A DNA stretch of 64,000 nt, from assembly GCA_049969715.1 (NCBI GenBank), contig JBMFOH010000005.1:1-64000 (forward strand), written 5' to 3'. The translations under genes and the position numbers were made by a program. This DNA comes from JBMFOH01 sp049969715 [NCBI: bacterium] (GTDB lineage: Bacteria; DUMJ01). The notes under the pieces are model-generated. The model saw nothing but the letters and a program-made list of their open reading frames with translations. It did no database searches and had not been told where the DNA came from. Of the stretch, positions 27,971 to 35,896 are shown piece by piece. Numbering within the stretch: the stretch's first letter is position 1; each line of letters starts with the position of its first letter.

Positions 27971-28740
27971 TTTGGACAGTAGTATGTACCTCTACCACTA
28001 ATCTTTTCCATAACTATAAGGGTTCCACATATAGGACAGGGTTCCCCCTCTCTCCTATGGACCTTTGGTTCAAAGAACTTATCCCTCTCTATAAGGTTTG
28101 TAAACTCCTCTATAGATGTCCCCCCAAGTTTTATTGCCTCTTTAAGTATATTTATTATTGAGTAATAAAGTCTTTCTGTCTCCTCTTGATTTATATTATT
28201 ACAGGGTCTTCTTGGATTTATCTTTGCGTCAAATAGAATCTCGTCTGTATAGGTATTTCCTATTCCAGAGATGATATCCTGGTCCATAAGAAAGGTCTTT
28301 ATATTAGTCTTTTTCTTTTTTAGTTCTCTTGTGAGATAATCTATAGTGAATTCTTGTGAGAATGGGTCTATTCCTAATTCTTCTTCTAGATTCCTTATAT
28401 CCTTGGTTATATGGACCTGGGCAAGTTTTCTTGGGTCTCCAAAATGGAGATACTCTCCATTCACAGGAAAGATTATACAGTCATAGGTATCAGGTTCGCT
28501 ATAATCTAGGAGAAATAGATAACCGTTTAACCTCAGATGAAACGTAAGATAAAGTCCATTAAGAGAGAATACAATCCATTTACCTCTCCTTGAGATCTCT
28601 TTTATGCTCTTACCTACTATGATTTTTGGGTCCCCCATAATTACTTTGGGATTTATTATTATTGGATCTCCTAGCTTTTTATTCTCTATCCTAGAGTCTA
28701 AAGCCTTAACGAGTGTTTCTAGTTCAGGTAATTCAGGCAT
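27955..28740 (-). CDS. mutM: Formamidopyrimidine-DNA glycosylase (Fpg/MutM)
   Basis: This 261-residue base-excision repair glycosylase/lyase removes 8-oxoguanine and formamidopyrimidines. The N-terminus is MPELPELE, with the catalytic Pro after removal of Met and the adjacent Glu. RRGKWIVF carries the conserved Lys. ISGIGNTYTDEILF is the helix-two-turn-helix segment. The C-terminal zinc finger CPICG...YYCPKCQ is complete. It lies between the DUF167 gene and coaE on the minus strand and ends overlapping coaE. Confidence 0.95.
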   Translation of the reverse strand: MPELPELETLVKALDSRIENKKLGDPIIINPKVIMGDPKIIVGKSIKEISRRGKWIVFSLNGLYLTFHLRLNGYLFLLDYSEPDTYDCIIFPVNGEYLHFGDPRKLAQVHITKDIRNLEEELGIDPFSQEFTIDYLTRELKKKKTNIKTFLMDQDIISGIGNTYTDEILFDAKINPRRPCNNINQEETERLYYSIINILKEAIKLGGTSIEEFTNLIERDKFFEPKVHRREGEPCPICGTLIVMEKISGRGTYYCPKCQRG

Positions 28741-28753
28741 ATCCGCCTCCAGT

Positions 28754-28972
28754 TTAATCCTTTAGTTCTATTATTTTTATCCTACTCTTATGTCCAGAGA
28801 CTATATCTATTTTGGACCTAGCTTTTTTAAAATATTCTGATAAAAGTTCTATTAGAGCTTCATTAGCCCTACCTTCTACAGGTGGAGCTTTCAATGTTGC
28901 TATATAAATACCGTCTTCAATTTCGATGCCTTCTCTAGATGAATTTGGCTTTACCTTAACAGTAATCCTCAT
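28754..28972 (-). CDS. DUF167/YggU family small protein
   Basis: This 72-residue protein has the DUF167 core: VKVKPNSSREGIE, LKAPPVEGRANEALIELLSEYF and IVSGHKSRIKIIEL. The family is widespread, with a small alpha/beta fold and no agreed function. The start overlaps the end of thrS by four bases, so it is translated with it, and mutM follows 13 bases later. The length is at the short end of the family (usually 75-100), but all motifs are present. Confidence 0.9.
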   Translation of the reverse strand: MRITVKVKPNSSREGIEIEDGIYIATLKAPPVEGRANEALIELLSEYFKKARSKIDIVSGHKSRIKIIELKD

Positions 28973-30675
28973 ACCTTTTTATCTATCTCTTCCTTTAGCT
29001 TTGATATAAATTCTTCTACTCTAGTATTACCAATATCTTTATCTATTGTTCTTACTGAGATGGTATTATTATCCATCTCTTTATCTCCTATAACAGCTAT
29101 GTATGGAACCTTCCTAACAATGGCTTCTCTTACCTTATAGTTTACCTTCTCGCTCCGTGCATCTAATTCTACCCTTATATCGTTTTCCAAGAGCTTATCC
29201 CTTATTACTGTAGCTACGGGATTATGCCTATCGGCTATGGGGATTATTACTACTTGTACAGGGGCAAGCCATAGAGGGAACCTTCCCCCATAGTGTTCTA
29301 TCAATCCACCGATGAACCTTTCCATAGAGCCTAAAACAGTTCTGTGTACCATTACTACCCTGTGCTCTTTCCCATCGCTTCCTATATAGTTTACATCGAA
29401 TCTCTCTGGAAGATTAAAATCTACTTGAATGGTAGGACCTTGCCACTCTCTCCCTATTGCATCTATCAGTTTTATATCTATTTTGGGTCCATAGAATACT
29501 CCTCCACCCTCATCCACTTCATGTTGCATTCCTTCCAATTTAAGGGCTTCTTCTAAGGTGCTTGTTGCCATCTCCCATATTTCGTCAGTACCTATATATT
29601 TCTCTGGCCTCGTAGCAAGATATGCCTTATAGTTATACCTAAACGTATGCATAAAGAAGTCCATCAGTGAGATGACCCCTCTAATCTCTTCTAGAAGTTG
29701 GTCCTCTCTACAGAATATATGAGCGTCATCTTGAGTGAAGCCTCTTACTCTTAACATACCATGGAGTGTCCCTATCCTCTCATATCTATAGACCGTACCA
29801 AGTTCAGCGTATCTTATAGGTAGGTCCCTGTAACTTCTCTGTCTACTTTTATATATCAGTATGTGCCCTGGACAATTCATTGGCTTAATCCTATAGGAGA
29901 CATTATCTATCTGCATTGGTGCATACATAGAATCAGCATAGTTGTCTAGATGCCCACTTATCTTATATAACTTTTCACTTGCGATATGGGGGGTATAAAC
30001 TAGTTCGTATCCTCTCTTTAAATGTTCCTTACGCCAGAAATCCTCTATAGTGTTTCTTATAATCGCCCCATTCGGATGCCATAGGATGAGTCCGGGACCT
30101 ACTTCTTCATGAATACTGTATATATCTAGCTCTTTTCCTAATGTTCTATGGTCTCTTCTCTTTGCCTCTTCAAGAAATGCAAGATAATTATCTAGGTCTT
30201 CCTTGTTATAAAAGGATGTTCCATATATCCTTTGCATCATTGGATTGTGCTCATTTCCTCTCCAGTAAGCCCCAGATGTAGAGAGAAGCTTAAAATATTT
30301 TACCCCCCCAGTACTTTCTATATGAGGTCCAGCACACATATCTGTAAACTCACCTTGACGATAGAAGGTTACCTCTCCATCAAGTTCCTTAGCCAGCTCT
30401 ATCTTGAATGGTTCATCTCTTTCCTGCAGAAATTTTATCGCTTCCTCTTTTGATAGAGTAAATTTTTCTATAGGATAGTTTGCCTCTACAATTCTTTTCA
30501 TCTCTTCTTCTATCTTCTCTAGGTCCTCAGGTGTAAATGGTTTTTCTAGATAAAAGTCATAGTAAAATCCATCATCTGTTGGTGGCCCTATCCCTAACTT
30601 AACATTGGGATACAGCCTCTTTACCGCCTGTGCCAATATATGGCTGGAAGTATGCCTTAGCTCTTTCAAATCCAT
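28969..30675 (-). CDS. thrS: Threonyl-tRNA synthetase lacking the TGS domain
   Basis: This 568-residue class II synthetase charges tRNA-Thr. The protein begins directly at the editing-like SAD domain (LRHTSSHILAQAVKRLYP, about 6-23). The catalytic core carries RIKPMNCPGHILIYK, with the zinc-binding Cys, and VHRTVLGSMERFIG. A C-terminal anticodon-binding domain follows. The usual enzyme has a preceding TGS domain and is about 640 residues. Here AAAGGAGG stands six bases before the ATG, and no coding sequence lies upstream on this strand, so the short form appears real. It heads a thrS-DUF167-mutM-coaE unit. Confidence 0.95.
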   Translation of the reverse strand: MDLKELRHTSSHILAQAVKRLYPNVKLGIGPPTDDGFYYDFYLEKPFTPEDLEKIEEEMKRIVEANYPIEKFTLSKEEAIKFLQERDEPFKIELAKELDGEVTFYRQGEFTDMCAGPHIESTGGVKYFKLLSTSGAYWRGNEHNPMMQRIYGTSFYNKEDLDNYLAFLEEAKRRDHRTLGKELDIYSIHEEVGPGLILWHPNGAIIRNTIEDFWRKEHLKRGYELVYTPHIASEKLYKISGHLDNYADSMYAPMQIDNVSYRIKPMNCPGHILIYKSRQRSYRDLPIRYAELGTVYRYERIGTLHGMLRVRGFTQDDAHIFCREDQLLEEIRGVISLMDFFMHTFRYNYKAYLATRPEKYIGTDEIWEMATSTLEEALKLEGMQHEVDEGGGVFYGPKIDIKLIDAIGREWQGPTIQVDFNLPERFDVNYIGSDGKEHRVVMVHRTVLGSMERFIGGLIEHYGGRFPLWLAPVQVVIIPIADRHNPVATVIRDKLLENDIRVELDARSEKVNYKVREAIVRKVPYIAVIGDKEMDNNTISVRTIDKDIGNTRVEEFISKLKEEIDKKV

Positions 30676-30698
30676 TTAGGACCTCCTTTTATAAATAA

Positions 30699-30731
30699 AA
30701 TAGGGAGATATCCCTATTAGATATTCTCCCT
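30699..30731 (-). terminator. Hairpin between the DUF2089 operon and thrS, possible terminator
   Basis: On the minus strand AGGGAGA (30731-30725) can pair with TCTCCCT (30708-30702), extended by a second short helix and followed by ATTTTATTT. An alternative perfect 8-bp hairpin uses 30699-30706 and 30711-30718. It lies about 40 bases after the last gene of the upstream operon. It is a likely terminator with a weak U-tract. The two structures exclude each other, so a role in the thrS leader is also possible. Confidence 0.4.
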
Positions 30732-30769
30732 AGATTATAATACATAATAGCTTAAAAATCTATTCTACT

Positions 30770-31144
30770 CTATTCTATTCTTATCTCTACCTTGTTTTCT
30801 TCATCATCTACCTGAATTAATGTTCCTTCCAGCCCTTCATCTATGGCCTTCGTAAGTTCTTCCATATCTATCCCATAATCTTCCAATTTGGTTCCTCCAA
30901 ACGTGAATCCTGTTTTTAACCCGAACCTGAGGAATGTCTTTGCTAGAGGAAGAGGAACAGATATATCTACTTCACTTTTCCCCTCTTTTTTGTTGAACAC
31001 GGTTATCTTTACCTTTTTAGCAAGAGGTCTAGTGTAATCCTTACTAATGTCTTCCTTTATGGCATCTAAAAGTTTTGCTCCTTCTTCTGCGGTTATCTTT
31101 TTTTCTTCAATCATCTTAAGAATCTTCACTTCTTCTTCCTTCAT
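30770..31144 (-). CDS. Small protein with N-terminal SHOCT/YvlB-like helical motif
   Basis: This 124-residue soluble protein begins with a short helical-hairpin motif (residues 3-32: EEEVKILKMIEEKKITAEEGAKLLDAI is split here as EEEVKILKMIEEKK, then ITAEEGAKLL). The motif resembles the N-terminal segment of B. subtilis YvlB and enterococcal LiaX. The rest (about 40-124) is beta-rich with VDISVPLPLAKTFLRFG, a pattern common in DUF4097-associated small proteins. No enzyme motif is seen. It is the last gene of the four-gene DUF2089 operon, five bases after the membrane protein gene, so a shared role in sensing or regulation is inferred. Confidence 0.75.
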   Translation of the reverse strand: MKEEEVKILKMIEEKKITAEEGAKLLDAIKEDISKDYTRPLAKKVKITVFNKKEGKSEVDISVPLPLAKTFLRFGLKTGFTFGGTKLEDYGIDMEELTKAIDEGLEGTLIQVDDEENKVEIRIE

Positions 31145-31149
31145 TTGTC

Positions 31150-31539
31150 TTACCTCCTTATCCTTTTTAGTCTTTCCATAGCCTCTTCATAACTTATCTC
31201 TCCACGATGTAGTTTATCTAAGGTATCTAATCTCTCTCCCTTATAATCTTCTCTATACGGTTTTCCTCTTCCAATGATTTTATTTACCATTTCTTCTATA
31301 TGTTCTCCGAAATGCACCCTTCGTGGTGAGCCCTCTATTAGTCCCCATATGATAAGTACTATTCCTAGGATAAATAGGATAGGGGCTAAAAAGATTATAA
31401 GTTTTATTAATAGAGAGATGAGTAATACAACTATAGTTATAATAAGGAACCAAAATACTCCTGTAGCTAATCTTAGAGGCATAAAGAACAAAGCTCCTCC
31501 AAGTGTAAGAATGGCAAGAATAATCCATAGTATACTCAT
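31150..31539 (-). CDS. Membrane protein with C-terminal SHOCT-like motif
   Basis: This 129-residue protein has two or three hydrophobic helices in the first 70 residues (ILWIILAILTLGGALFF; FWFLIITIVVLLISLLI; IIFLAPILFILGIVLII). A charged cytoplasmic stretch follows. The C-terminal short helical motif (about 103-129) reads LDTLDKLHRGEISYEEAMERL. No known transporter or enzyme signature is seen. Its stop abuts the neighbouring start within a few bases on both sides, so it is translated with the toastrack and small SHOCT genes. It may anchor the system to the membrane; this is inference. Confidence 0.75.
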   Translation of the reverse strand: MSILWIILAILTLGGALFFMPLRLATGVFWFLIITIVVLLISLLIKLIIFLAPILFILGIVLIIWGLIEGSPRRVHFGEHIEEMVNKIIGRGKPYREDYKGERLDTLDKLHRGEISYEEAMERLKRIRR

Positions 31540-32403
31540 TTATCCCTCCAAAAGATTTATAAGATCTTCATATCCCATAACTTCTATCAACTTGATGGCG
31601 TCTTCTCTAGTAATCTTTCCTGAATTATACATTTCTTTTACTTTCCTTACTTCTTCGGGGATGTATGGACTAGTTTTCTCTTCTCTTACATTTAATTCTT
31701 CTGCCCCACTACCTGTTGTTATTGATACATCTCCAGATATTACACTGATATTGAGCTTATTCCTTCCTCCATTTGTTACTAGATGTTTGGATTTAAATAT
31801 GCTACTTCCGAGGTGATTGCCGTTCATAGAGATATCTCCGTTTATACCTTTGACATCTATATCAAGTGAATTTGACTCTGTCTCTATATCTACATCTCCG
31901 CTTACTCCTGATATATCTATCTTCCAACCTTCTCCATTTAACTTAGCCCTTATATCTCCAGAACGGCAATCTATATTACCATTTTGGGTATTCACGTCTA
32001 GATTTACGTCTCCACTTGTGAGGTGAGCATTGAAGGAATTACACGTAAGATTTTCTATAGATATATCCCCTGATGCTACCTTTATAGAAATCTCGTCTCC
32101 TTTATACTTAGAAAATCTCATATCTCCAGACTTAAGATTTAGCTCTAAAGATTTGCCTTGAGGGATATGGAGCTTTATATCTCCATTATGACGGCCAAAG
32201 CTAAAGAATGGGAACTCCACAAGACCTTTACCAAAGATTTTTACGACCAACTTATCACCTACGACTTCGCTTGATAGTTCTAGATTTTCTCCCAGTGTGT
32301 ACCTAATTTCACTTCCTTCTTCTGGATATATATCTATATCTCCTCCAGCTCCTTCTATAGATATTCTTCTGACTATTTCTCCTACAGGGATCGTTCCTAC
32401 CAT
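31540..32403 (-). CDS. DUF4097 (toastrack) protein with SHOCT-like C-terminal motif
   Basis: This 287-residue protein is made largely of short repeated beta-turns in the form x-SGD-h-x-h (LKSGDMRF, VASGDISI, LTSGDVNL, CRSGDIRA, VSGDVDI, INGDISM, ISGDVSI). That is the DUF4097 toastrack beta-helix, seen in proteins of bacterial envelope stress systems. The last 40 residues carry a helical motif, VRKVKEMYNSGKITREDAIKLI. There is no signal peptide, so the domain is probably cytoplasmic. The start follows GGAGGAG and lies one base after the DUF2089 gene stop. It is likely to bind other operon products; this is inference. Confidence 0.85.
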   Translation of the reverse strand: MVGTIPVGEIVRRISIEGAGGDIDIYPEEGSEIRYTLGENLELSSEVVGDKLVVKIFGKGLVEFPFFSFGRHNGDIKLHIPQGKSLELNLKSGDMRFSKYKGDEISIKVASGDISIENLTCNSFNAHLTSGDVNLDVNTQNGNIDCRSGDIRAKLNGEGWKIDISGVSGDVDIETESNSLDIDVKGINGDISMNGNHLGSSIFKSKHLVTNGGRNKLNISVISGDVSITTGSGAEELNVREEKTSPYIPEEVRKVKEMYNSGKITREDAIKLIEVMGYEDLINLLEG

Positions 32404-32404
32404 C

Positions 32405-32767
32405 TCATTCTCCTCCTTTCAAAAGTTTTGTAGCTTCTTGGAGATTGATCTCTCCCTTTTCTAATCTTTCTAAGACTTCTATTCTATCTATCCTTTCTTC
32501 CTCTACAGGATATCCTAATGTCTTAATGATTTCGCTTAACCTGTTTCTTAGGGTAGGGTAAGATAGGTTGAATTCCTTACCTAAGTCGCTTAGGTTTCCT
32601 CTGTTTTTTAGAAATAGTTTTACAAAATTTAATTGTTCTTTGGAAAGTTTGAAAAATTCGTCTAGATAAAAAGTTCCTCTTATCTCGGTACTACAGGAAA
32701 GACATTTCAGGCTAGTTATAGCCATCTCTTCCCCACATACAGGACATTTTGTTATAATCTTATTCAT
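32405..32767 (-). CDS. DUF2089 family transcriptional regulator
   Basis: This 120-residue protein has an N-terminal zinc ribbon (CPVCGEEM...LKCLSC, about 8-27). A sigma-70-region-4-like or winged helix-turn-helix follows (LSKEQLNFVKLFLKNRGNL then LGKEFNLSYPTLRNRLSEI). This is the DUF2089 pattern, thought to be regulatory. The C-terminus (about 88-120) has a short helical motif, RIEVLERLEKGEINLQEATKLL, shared with the other three operon proteins. The ATG at 32767 has AAAGGAGGAAG upstream; the longer in-frame extension to 32968 is AT-rich non-coding. It is the first gene, so it probably regulates this operon and perhaps the divergent por operon. Confidence 0.85.
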   Translation of the reverse strand: MNKIITKCPVCGEEMAITSLKCLSCSTEIRGTFYLDEFFKLSKEQLNFVKLFLKNRGNLSDLGKEFNLSYPTLRNRLSEIIKTLGYPVEEERIDRIEVLERLEKGEINLQEATKLLKGGE

Positions 32768-32794
32768 TTTTCTTCCTCCTTTCACTTTTATAAA

Positions 32795-32823
32795 AATATA
32801 TATCAAATTATTAAAAATGTCAA
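32795..32823 (-). promoter_or_regulatory. Promoter of the DUF2089/toastrack operon
   Basis: On the minus strand a perfect TTGACA (32823-32818) and TATATT (32800-32795) are separated by 17 bases. It lies back to back with the por promoter, with 34 bases between the two -35 elements. Confidence 0.75.
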
Positions 32824-32857
32824 TAGAAATATTTATAAAATAATTCAAAATTTTTAT

Positions 32858-32886
32858 TTGACAAATAATTACGATTATGTTATAGT
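32858..32886 (+). promoter_or_regulatory. Promoter of the porCDAB operon
   Basis: A perfect TTGACA (32858-32863) and TATAGT (32881-32886) are separated by 17 bases. GAAGGAGG and the porC ATG follow 25-40 bases downstream. The strong consensus fits a highly expressed central metabolic operon. Confidence 0.75.
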
Positions 32887-32923
32887 TTATGAGGATTTTT
32901 CTAGTAAATTGAAGGAGGTACAT

Positions 32924-33496
32924 ATGCAGGAGCTTATAGAAGTTCGTTGGCATGCAAGGGCAGGCCAAGGAGCAAAGTCTGCAGCGTATTTATTGGCAGA
33001 GTCTGCATTGGGTGCAGGTAAGTACATACAGGCTTTTCCAGAATATGGCCCAGAAAGGATGGGGGCTCCTATGAAGGCCTATACTCGCATAAGTGAAAGA
33101 CCGATAAGGATTCATTCTCAGATTACAAACCCCGACGTAATAGTAGTTCTTGATCCTAGTTTGCTTAAGATTTCAGACACCATAGATGGATGGAAGGATA
33201 CAAGTATCTTGATAGTCAATACTACTAAATCTCCTAAAGAGATAAGAGAGATGTTGGGATTAAAAGGAGGAAAGGTTTGTACTCTAGATGCCACTAGGAT
33301 CGCTCTAGATACCATCGGAAGGAATATACCAAATACTCCCCTTTTGGGAGCACTGGTAAGGGTTATGGAGAACCTTACCCTTGAAGGGATTCTCGATGAA
33401 CTTAGACATAAGTTTTCAGCTAGATTTAGTGAAAAGGTAGTCCAAGGAAATATAGAGGCGGTAAGACGTGCTTATGAGGAGGTGCAGATCGAATGA
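32924..33496 (+). CDS. porC: 2-oxoacid:ferredoxin oxidoreductase, gamma subunit
   Basis: This 190-residue gamma subunit of a four-subunit pyruvate/2-oxoacid:ferredoxin oxidoreductase contains EVRWHARAGQGAKSAAYLLAE and FPEYGPERMGAPMKAYTRIS, the coenzyme A-binding domain motifs. The enzyme oxidises pyruvate to acetyl-CoA and CO2 and reduces ferredoxin. The ATG at 32924 is preceded by GAAGGAGG; the earlier in-frame ATG overlaps the promoter. The gene overlaps porD by four bases. Order gamma-delta-alpha-beta is that of thermophilic anaerobes such as Thermotoga. Confidence 0.93.
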   Translation: MQELIEVRWHARAGQGAKSAAYLLAESALGAGKYIQAFPEYGPERMGAPMKAYTRISERPIRIHSQITNPDVIVVLDPSLLKISDTIDGWKDTSILIVNTTKSPKEIREMLGLKGGKVCTLDATRIALDTIGRNIPNTPLLGALVRVMENLTLEGILDELRHKFSARFSEKVVQGNIEAVRRAYEEVQIE

Positions 33497-33777
33497 AGCT
33501 GCCAGGTTGGAAAGAGATGCCTGAAGGAATAGTGATCTTAGAAGCAGGTAATGCCGAAGAATATGAGACAGGTTCTTGGAGGACCTTTCGTCCTGTAGTT
33601 AATAAAGAGAAGTGTACAAATTGTCTCTTTTGTTGGATATATTGTCCAGATAGTTCCGTTATAGTAGAAGATGGAAAGATGAGTGGTTTTGACTATTCTC
33701 ACTGCAAAGGTTGTGGGATATGCAGTAAGGTCTGTCCTGTAAAGGCGATAGAAATGGTAGAGGAGGTAACAGTATGA
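33493..33777 (+). CDS. porD: 2-oxoacid:ferredoxin oxidoreductase, delta (ferredoxin) subunit
   Basis: This 94-residue subunit binds two [4Fe-4S] clusters. The cysteine motifs are CTNCLFCWIYCP and CKGCGICSKVCP, both complete. The N-terminal part (GSWRTFRPVVNKEKC) is typical of PorD. It carries electrons from the thiamine active site in the alpha/beta subunits to external ferredoxin. It overlaps porC and porA by four bases each, a sign of coupled translation. Confidence 0.94.
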   Translation: MKLPGWKEMPEGIVILEAGNAEEYETGSWRTFRPVVNKEKCTNCLFCWIYCPDSSVIVEDGKMSGFDYSHCKGCGICSKVCPVKAIEMVEEVTV

Positions 33778-34955
33778 AAACGAAGAACTTGCTAGCTTTA
33801 GAAGGTAACCAGGCCATTGCTCTTGCTATGAAGCAGATAAATCCGGATGTGGTAGCTGCCTATCCTATTACTCCTCAGACTGAGATCGTTCAGGTGTTCT
33901 CTGAATATGTGGCTAATGGTGAAGTAAAAACGGAGTTTGTTACTGTAGAAAGTGAGCATTCAGCTCTTTCTGCCTGTGTAGGTGCCTCCAGTGCAGGGGC
34001 AAGAGTAATGACCGCAACATCCTCTCAAGGATTAGCCTTAATGTGGGAGATTTTGTATATAGCTTCTGGTGCTAGGCTCCCTATTGTAATGACGGTAGTA
34101 AACAGGGCGTTAAGTTCTCCCATCAATATCCACTGTGATCACTCTGATGCAATGGGGGCGAGAGATAGTGGATGGATCCAAATTTGGTCTGAGACCGCCC
34201 AAGAGGCTTATGATAATCTTATCCAAGGGGTAAGAATAGCGGAAAGGGTAGGACTTCCAGTTATGGTAAATATGGATGGTTTTATAACTAGCCATGCAGA
34301 AGAGGTAATAGAACCCATCTCTGATGAAGATGTAAGAGCCTTTATTGGAGAATATAAACCTACCCGAATGCTCCTTGATGTAAAACATCCCTACACTGTA
34401 GGACCTCTTGTACTTCAGGATTCTTATTTTGAGTTTAAGAGGTCTCAGGCAGAAGCATATAAAAATGTTATTCCAGTAGTAAAAGAGATAGGAGAGGATT
34501 TTGCTAGAGTTTCTGGCCGCAGGTATGATATATATGAGGCTTATAATATTGAAGATGCCGAGATAGGTTTAATAGTACTGAATTCTGCGGCAGGAACAGC
34601 TAAAGATGTAGTGGATACCCTTAGGGCACAGGGCAAAAAGGTAGGAGTTATTAAACCAAGACTATTCAGACCGTTACCAGTAGAAGAACTTAAAAAAGAG
34701 CTTTCTCATCTAAAAGTTATTGGAGTAATGGATAGAGCAGACACTTATGGTGGTTTTGGTGGTCCTCTTTTTGGTGACATTAGGTCTATCCTTTATGATT
34801 CTCCTAATCATCCAGTAGTTGTTGATTATATATATGGCCTTGGGGGAAGAGATGTGACTCTTGACCAGATCCACAAGGTTTTTGATGAATTAGAGAGGAT
34901 AGATACTACTGGTAGGGTAGAAAGTCTTGTAAACTATATCGGTGTGAGAGAGTAA
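33774..34955 (+). CDS. porA: 2-oxoacid:ferredoxin oxidoreductase, alpha subunit
   Basis: This 393-residue alpha subunit includes the pyrimidine-binding and transketolase-C-like domains. Diagnostic segments are GNQAIALAMKQINPDVVAAYPITPQTEIV near the N-terminus, VTVESEHSALSACVGASSAGARVMTATSSQGLALM, and the SPINIHCDHSDAMGARDSGW loop that marks pyruvate-specific members. The pyruvate assignment is therefore favoured over 2-oxoisovalerate or 2-oxoglutarate. The gene starts inside porD and is followed by porB after 11 bases containing AAGGAGG. Confidence 0.93.
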   Translation: MKTKNLLALEGNQAIALAMKQINPDVVAAYPITPQTEIVQVFSEYVANGEVKTEFVTVESEHSALSACVGASSAGARVMTATSSQGLALMWEILYIASGARLPIVMTVVNRALSSPINIHCDHSDAMGARDSGWIQIWSETAQEAYDNLIQGVRIAERVGLPVMVNMDGFITSHAEEVIEPISDEDVRAFIGEYKPTRMLLDVKHPYTVGPLVLQDSYFEFKRSQAEAYKNVIPVVKEIGEDFARVSGRRYDIYEAYNIEDAEIGLIVLNSAAGTAKDVVDTLRAQGKKVGVIKPRLFRPLPVEELKKELSHLKVIGVMDRADTYGGFGGPLFGDIRSILYDSPNHPVVVDYIYGLGGRDVTLDQIHKVFDELERIDTTGRVESLVNYIGVRE

Positions 34956-34966
34956 GGAGGGTTGAT

Positions 34967-35896
34967 ATGCCTGTTAATATAAAAGAACTTTCTAGAAAAG
35001 AAGACCGACTTTCCAGTGGGCATAGATTATGCGCTGGATGCGGAGCCTCTATTGTGGTGAGACAGGTTTTATTGGCTATAGATAAGCCAGTTATAGTTGC
35101 TAATGCTACCGGATGTCTAGAGGTAGCAACCACTATCTATCCTTATACTGCTTGGAAGACCCCATGGATACACAGTGCATTTGAGAACGTAGCTGCTACA
35201 ATAAGTGGGGTAGAGGCGGCGTATAAGAGTCTTAAAAGACAAGGTAAGATCACTGAAGATATAGCATTTGTAGCATTCGGTGGGGATGGCGGTACATATG
35301 ATATAGGGTTCCAGTCACTTTCTGGAGCTATGGAGAGAAATCATAGGATACTATACATATGCTATGATAATGAGGCATATATGAATACAGGGATCCAACG
35401 TTCTAGTGCTACCCCCCCAGGAGCCTGGACTACTACAACTCCAGTAGGAAAGGTATTACATGGTAAGATAGGAAGAAAAAAGGATATAGTAGCCTCTATA
35501 GCAGAGCAGGGTGCTTCTTATGTTGCTCAGGCTTCTATTTCTAACTTTAGAGACCTTATAGAGAAGGTAAAAAAAGCAGTCTCTATAGAAGGTGCTAGTT
35601 TTATCAATATACTTTCTCCATGCCCTAGAGGATGGAGGACAGATACCAGTGAGACTGTAAATATTGCAAGGTTGGCAGTAGACACTTGTTATTGGCCCTT
35701 GTATGAGGTAGAGAATGGAAGGTGGAAGATCAATTATACTCCAAGACAGAAACTGCCGGTCACTGAATATCTAAAACCTCAGGGACGTTTTGCCCATTTA
35801 TTTAGACCAGAGAATGCCTCTATATTAGAAGAGATTCAAAAAGAGGTAGATACCAAATGGGAATTTCTCCAGAAAAAGGCACAGTTATTCCAGTAA
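34967..35896 (+). CDS. porB: 2-oxoacid:ferredoxin oxidoreductase, beta subunit
   Basis: This 309-residue beta subunit binds the thiamine diphosphate pyrophosphate group and magnesium through GDGGTYDIGFQSLSGAMER and CYDNEAYMNTGIQRS. The N-terminal CAGCGAS and the later SPCPRGW supply cysteines for the nearby [4Fe-4S] cluster. TPPGAWTTTTPVGK matches pyruvate-type enzymes. The gene is the last of porCDAB. The following phosphodiesterase gene overlaps it by 40 bases. Confidence 0.94.
   Translation: MPVNIKELSRKEDRLSSGHRLCAGCGASIVVRQVLLAIDKPVIVANATGCLEVATTIYPYTAWKTPWIHSAFENVAATISGVEAAYKSLKRQGKITEDIAFVAFGGDGGTYDIGFQSLSGAMERNHRILYICYDNEAYMNTGIQRSSATPPGAWTTTTPVGKVLHGKIGRKKDIVASIAEQGASYVAQASISNFRDLIEKVKKAVSIEGASFINILSPCPRGWRTDTSETVNIARLAVDTCYWPLYEVENGRWKINYTPRQKLPVTEYLKPQGRFAHLFRPENASILEEIQKEVDTKWEFLQKKAQLFQ

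Noticed and set aside
32768-32968. Longer start of the DUF2089 gene
   Set aside because: The extension crosses both promoters and is AT-rich; a strong ribosome site fixes the ATG at 32767.
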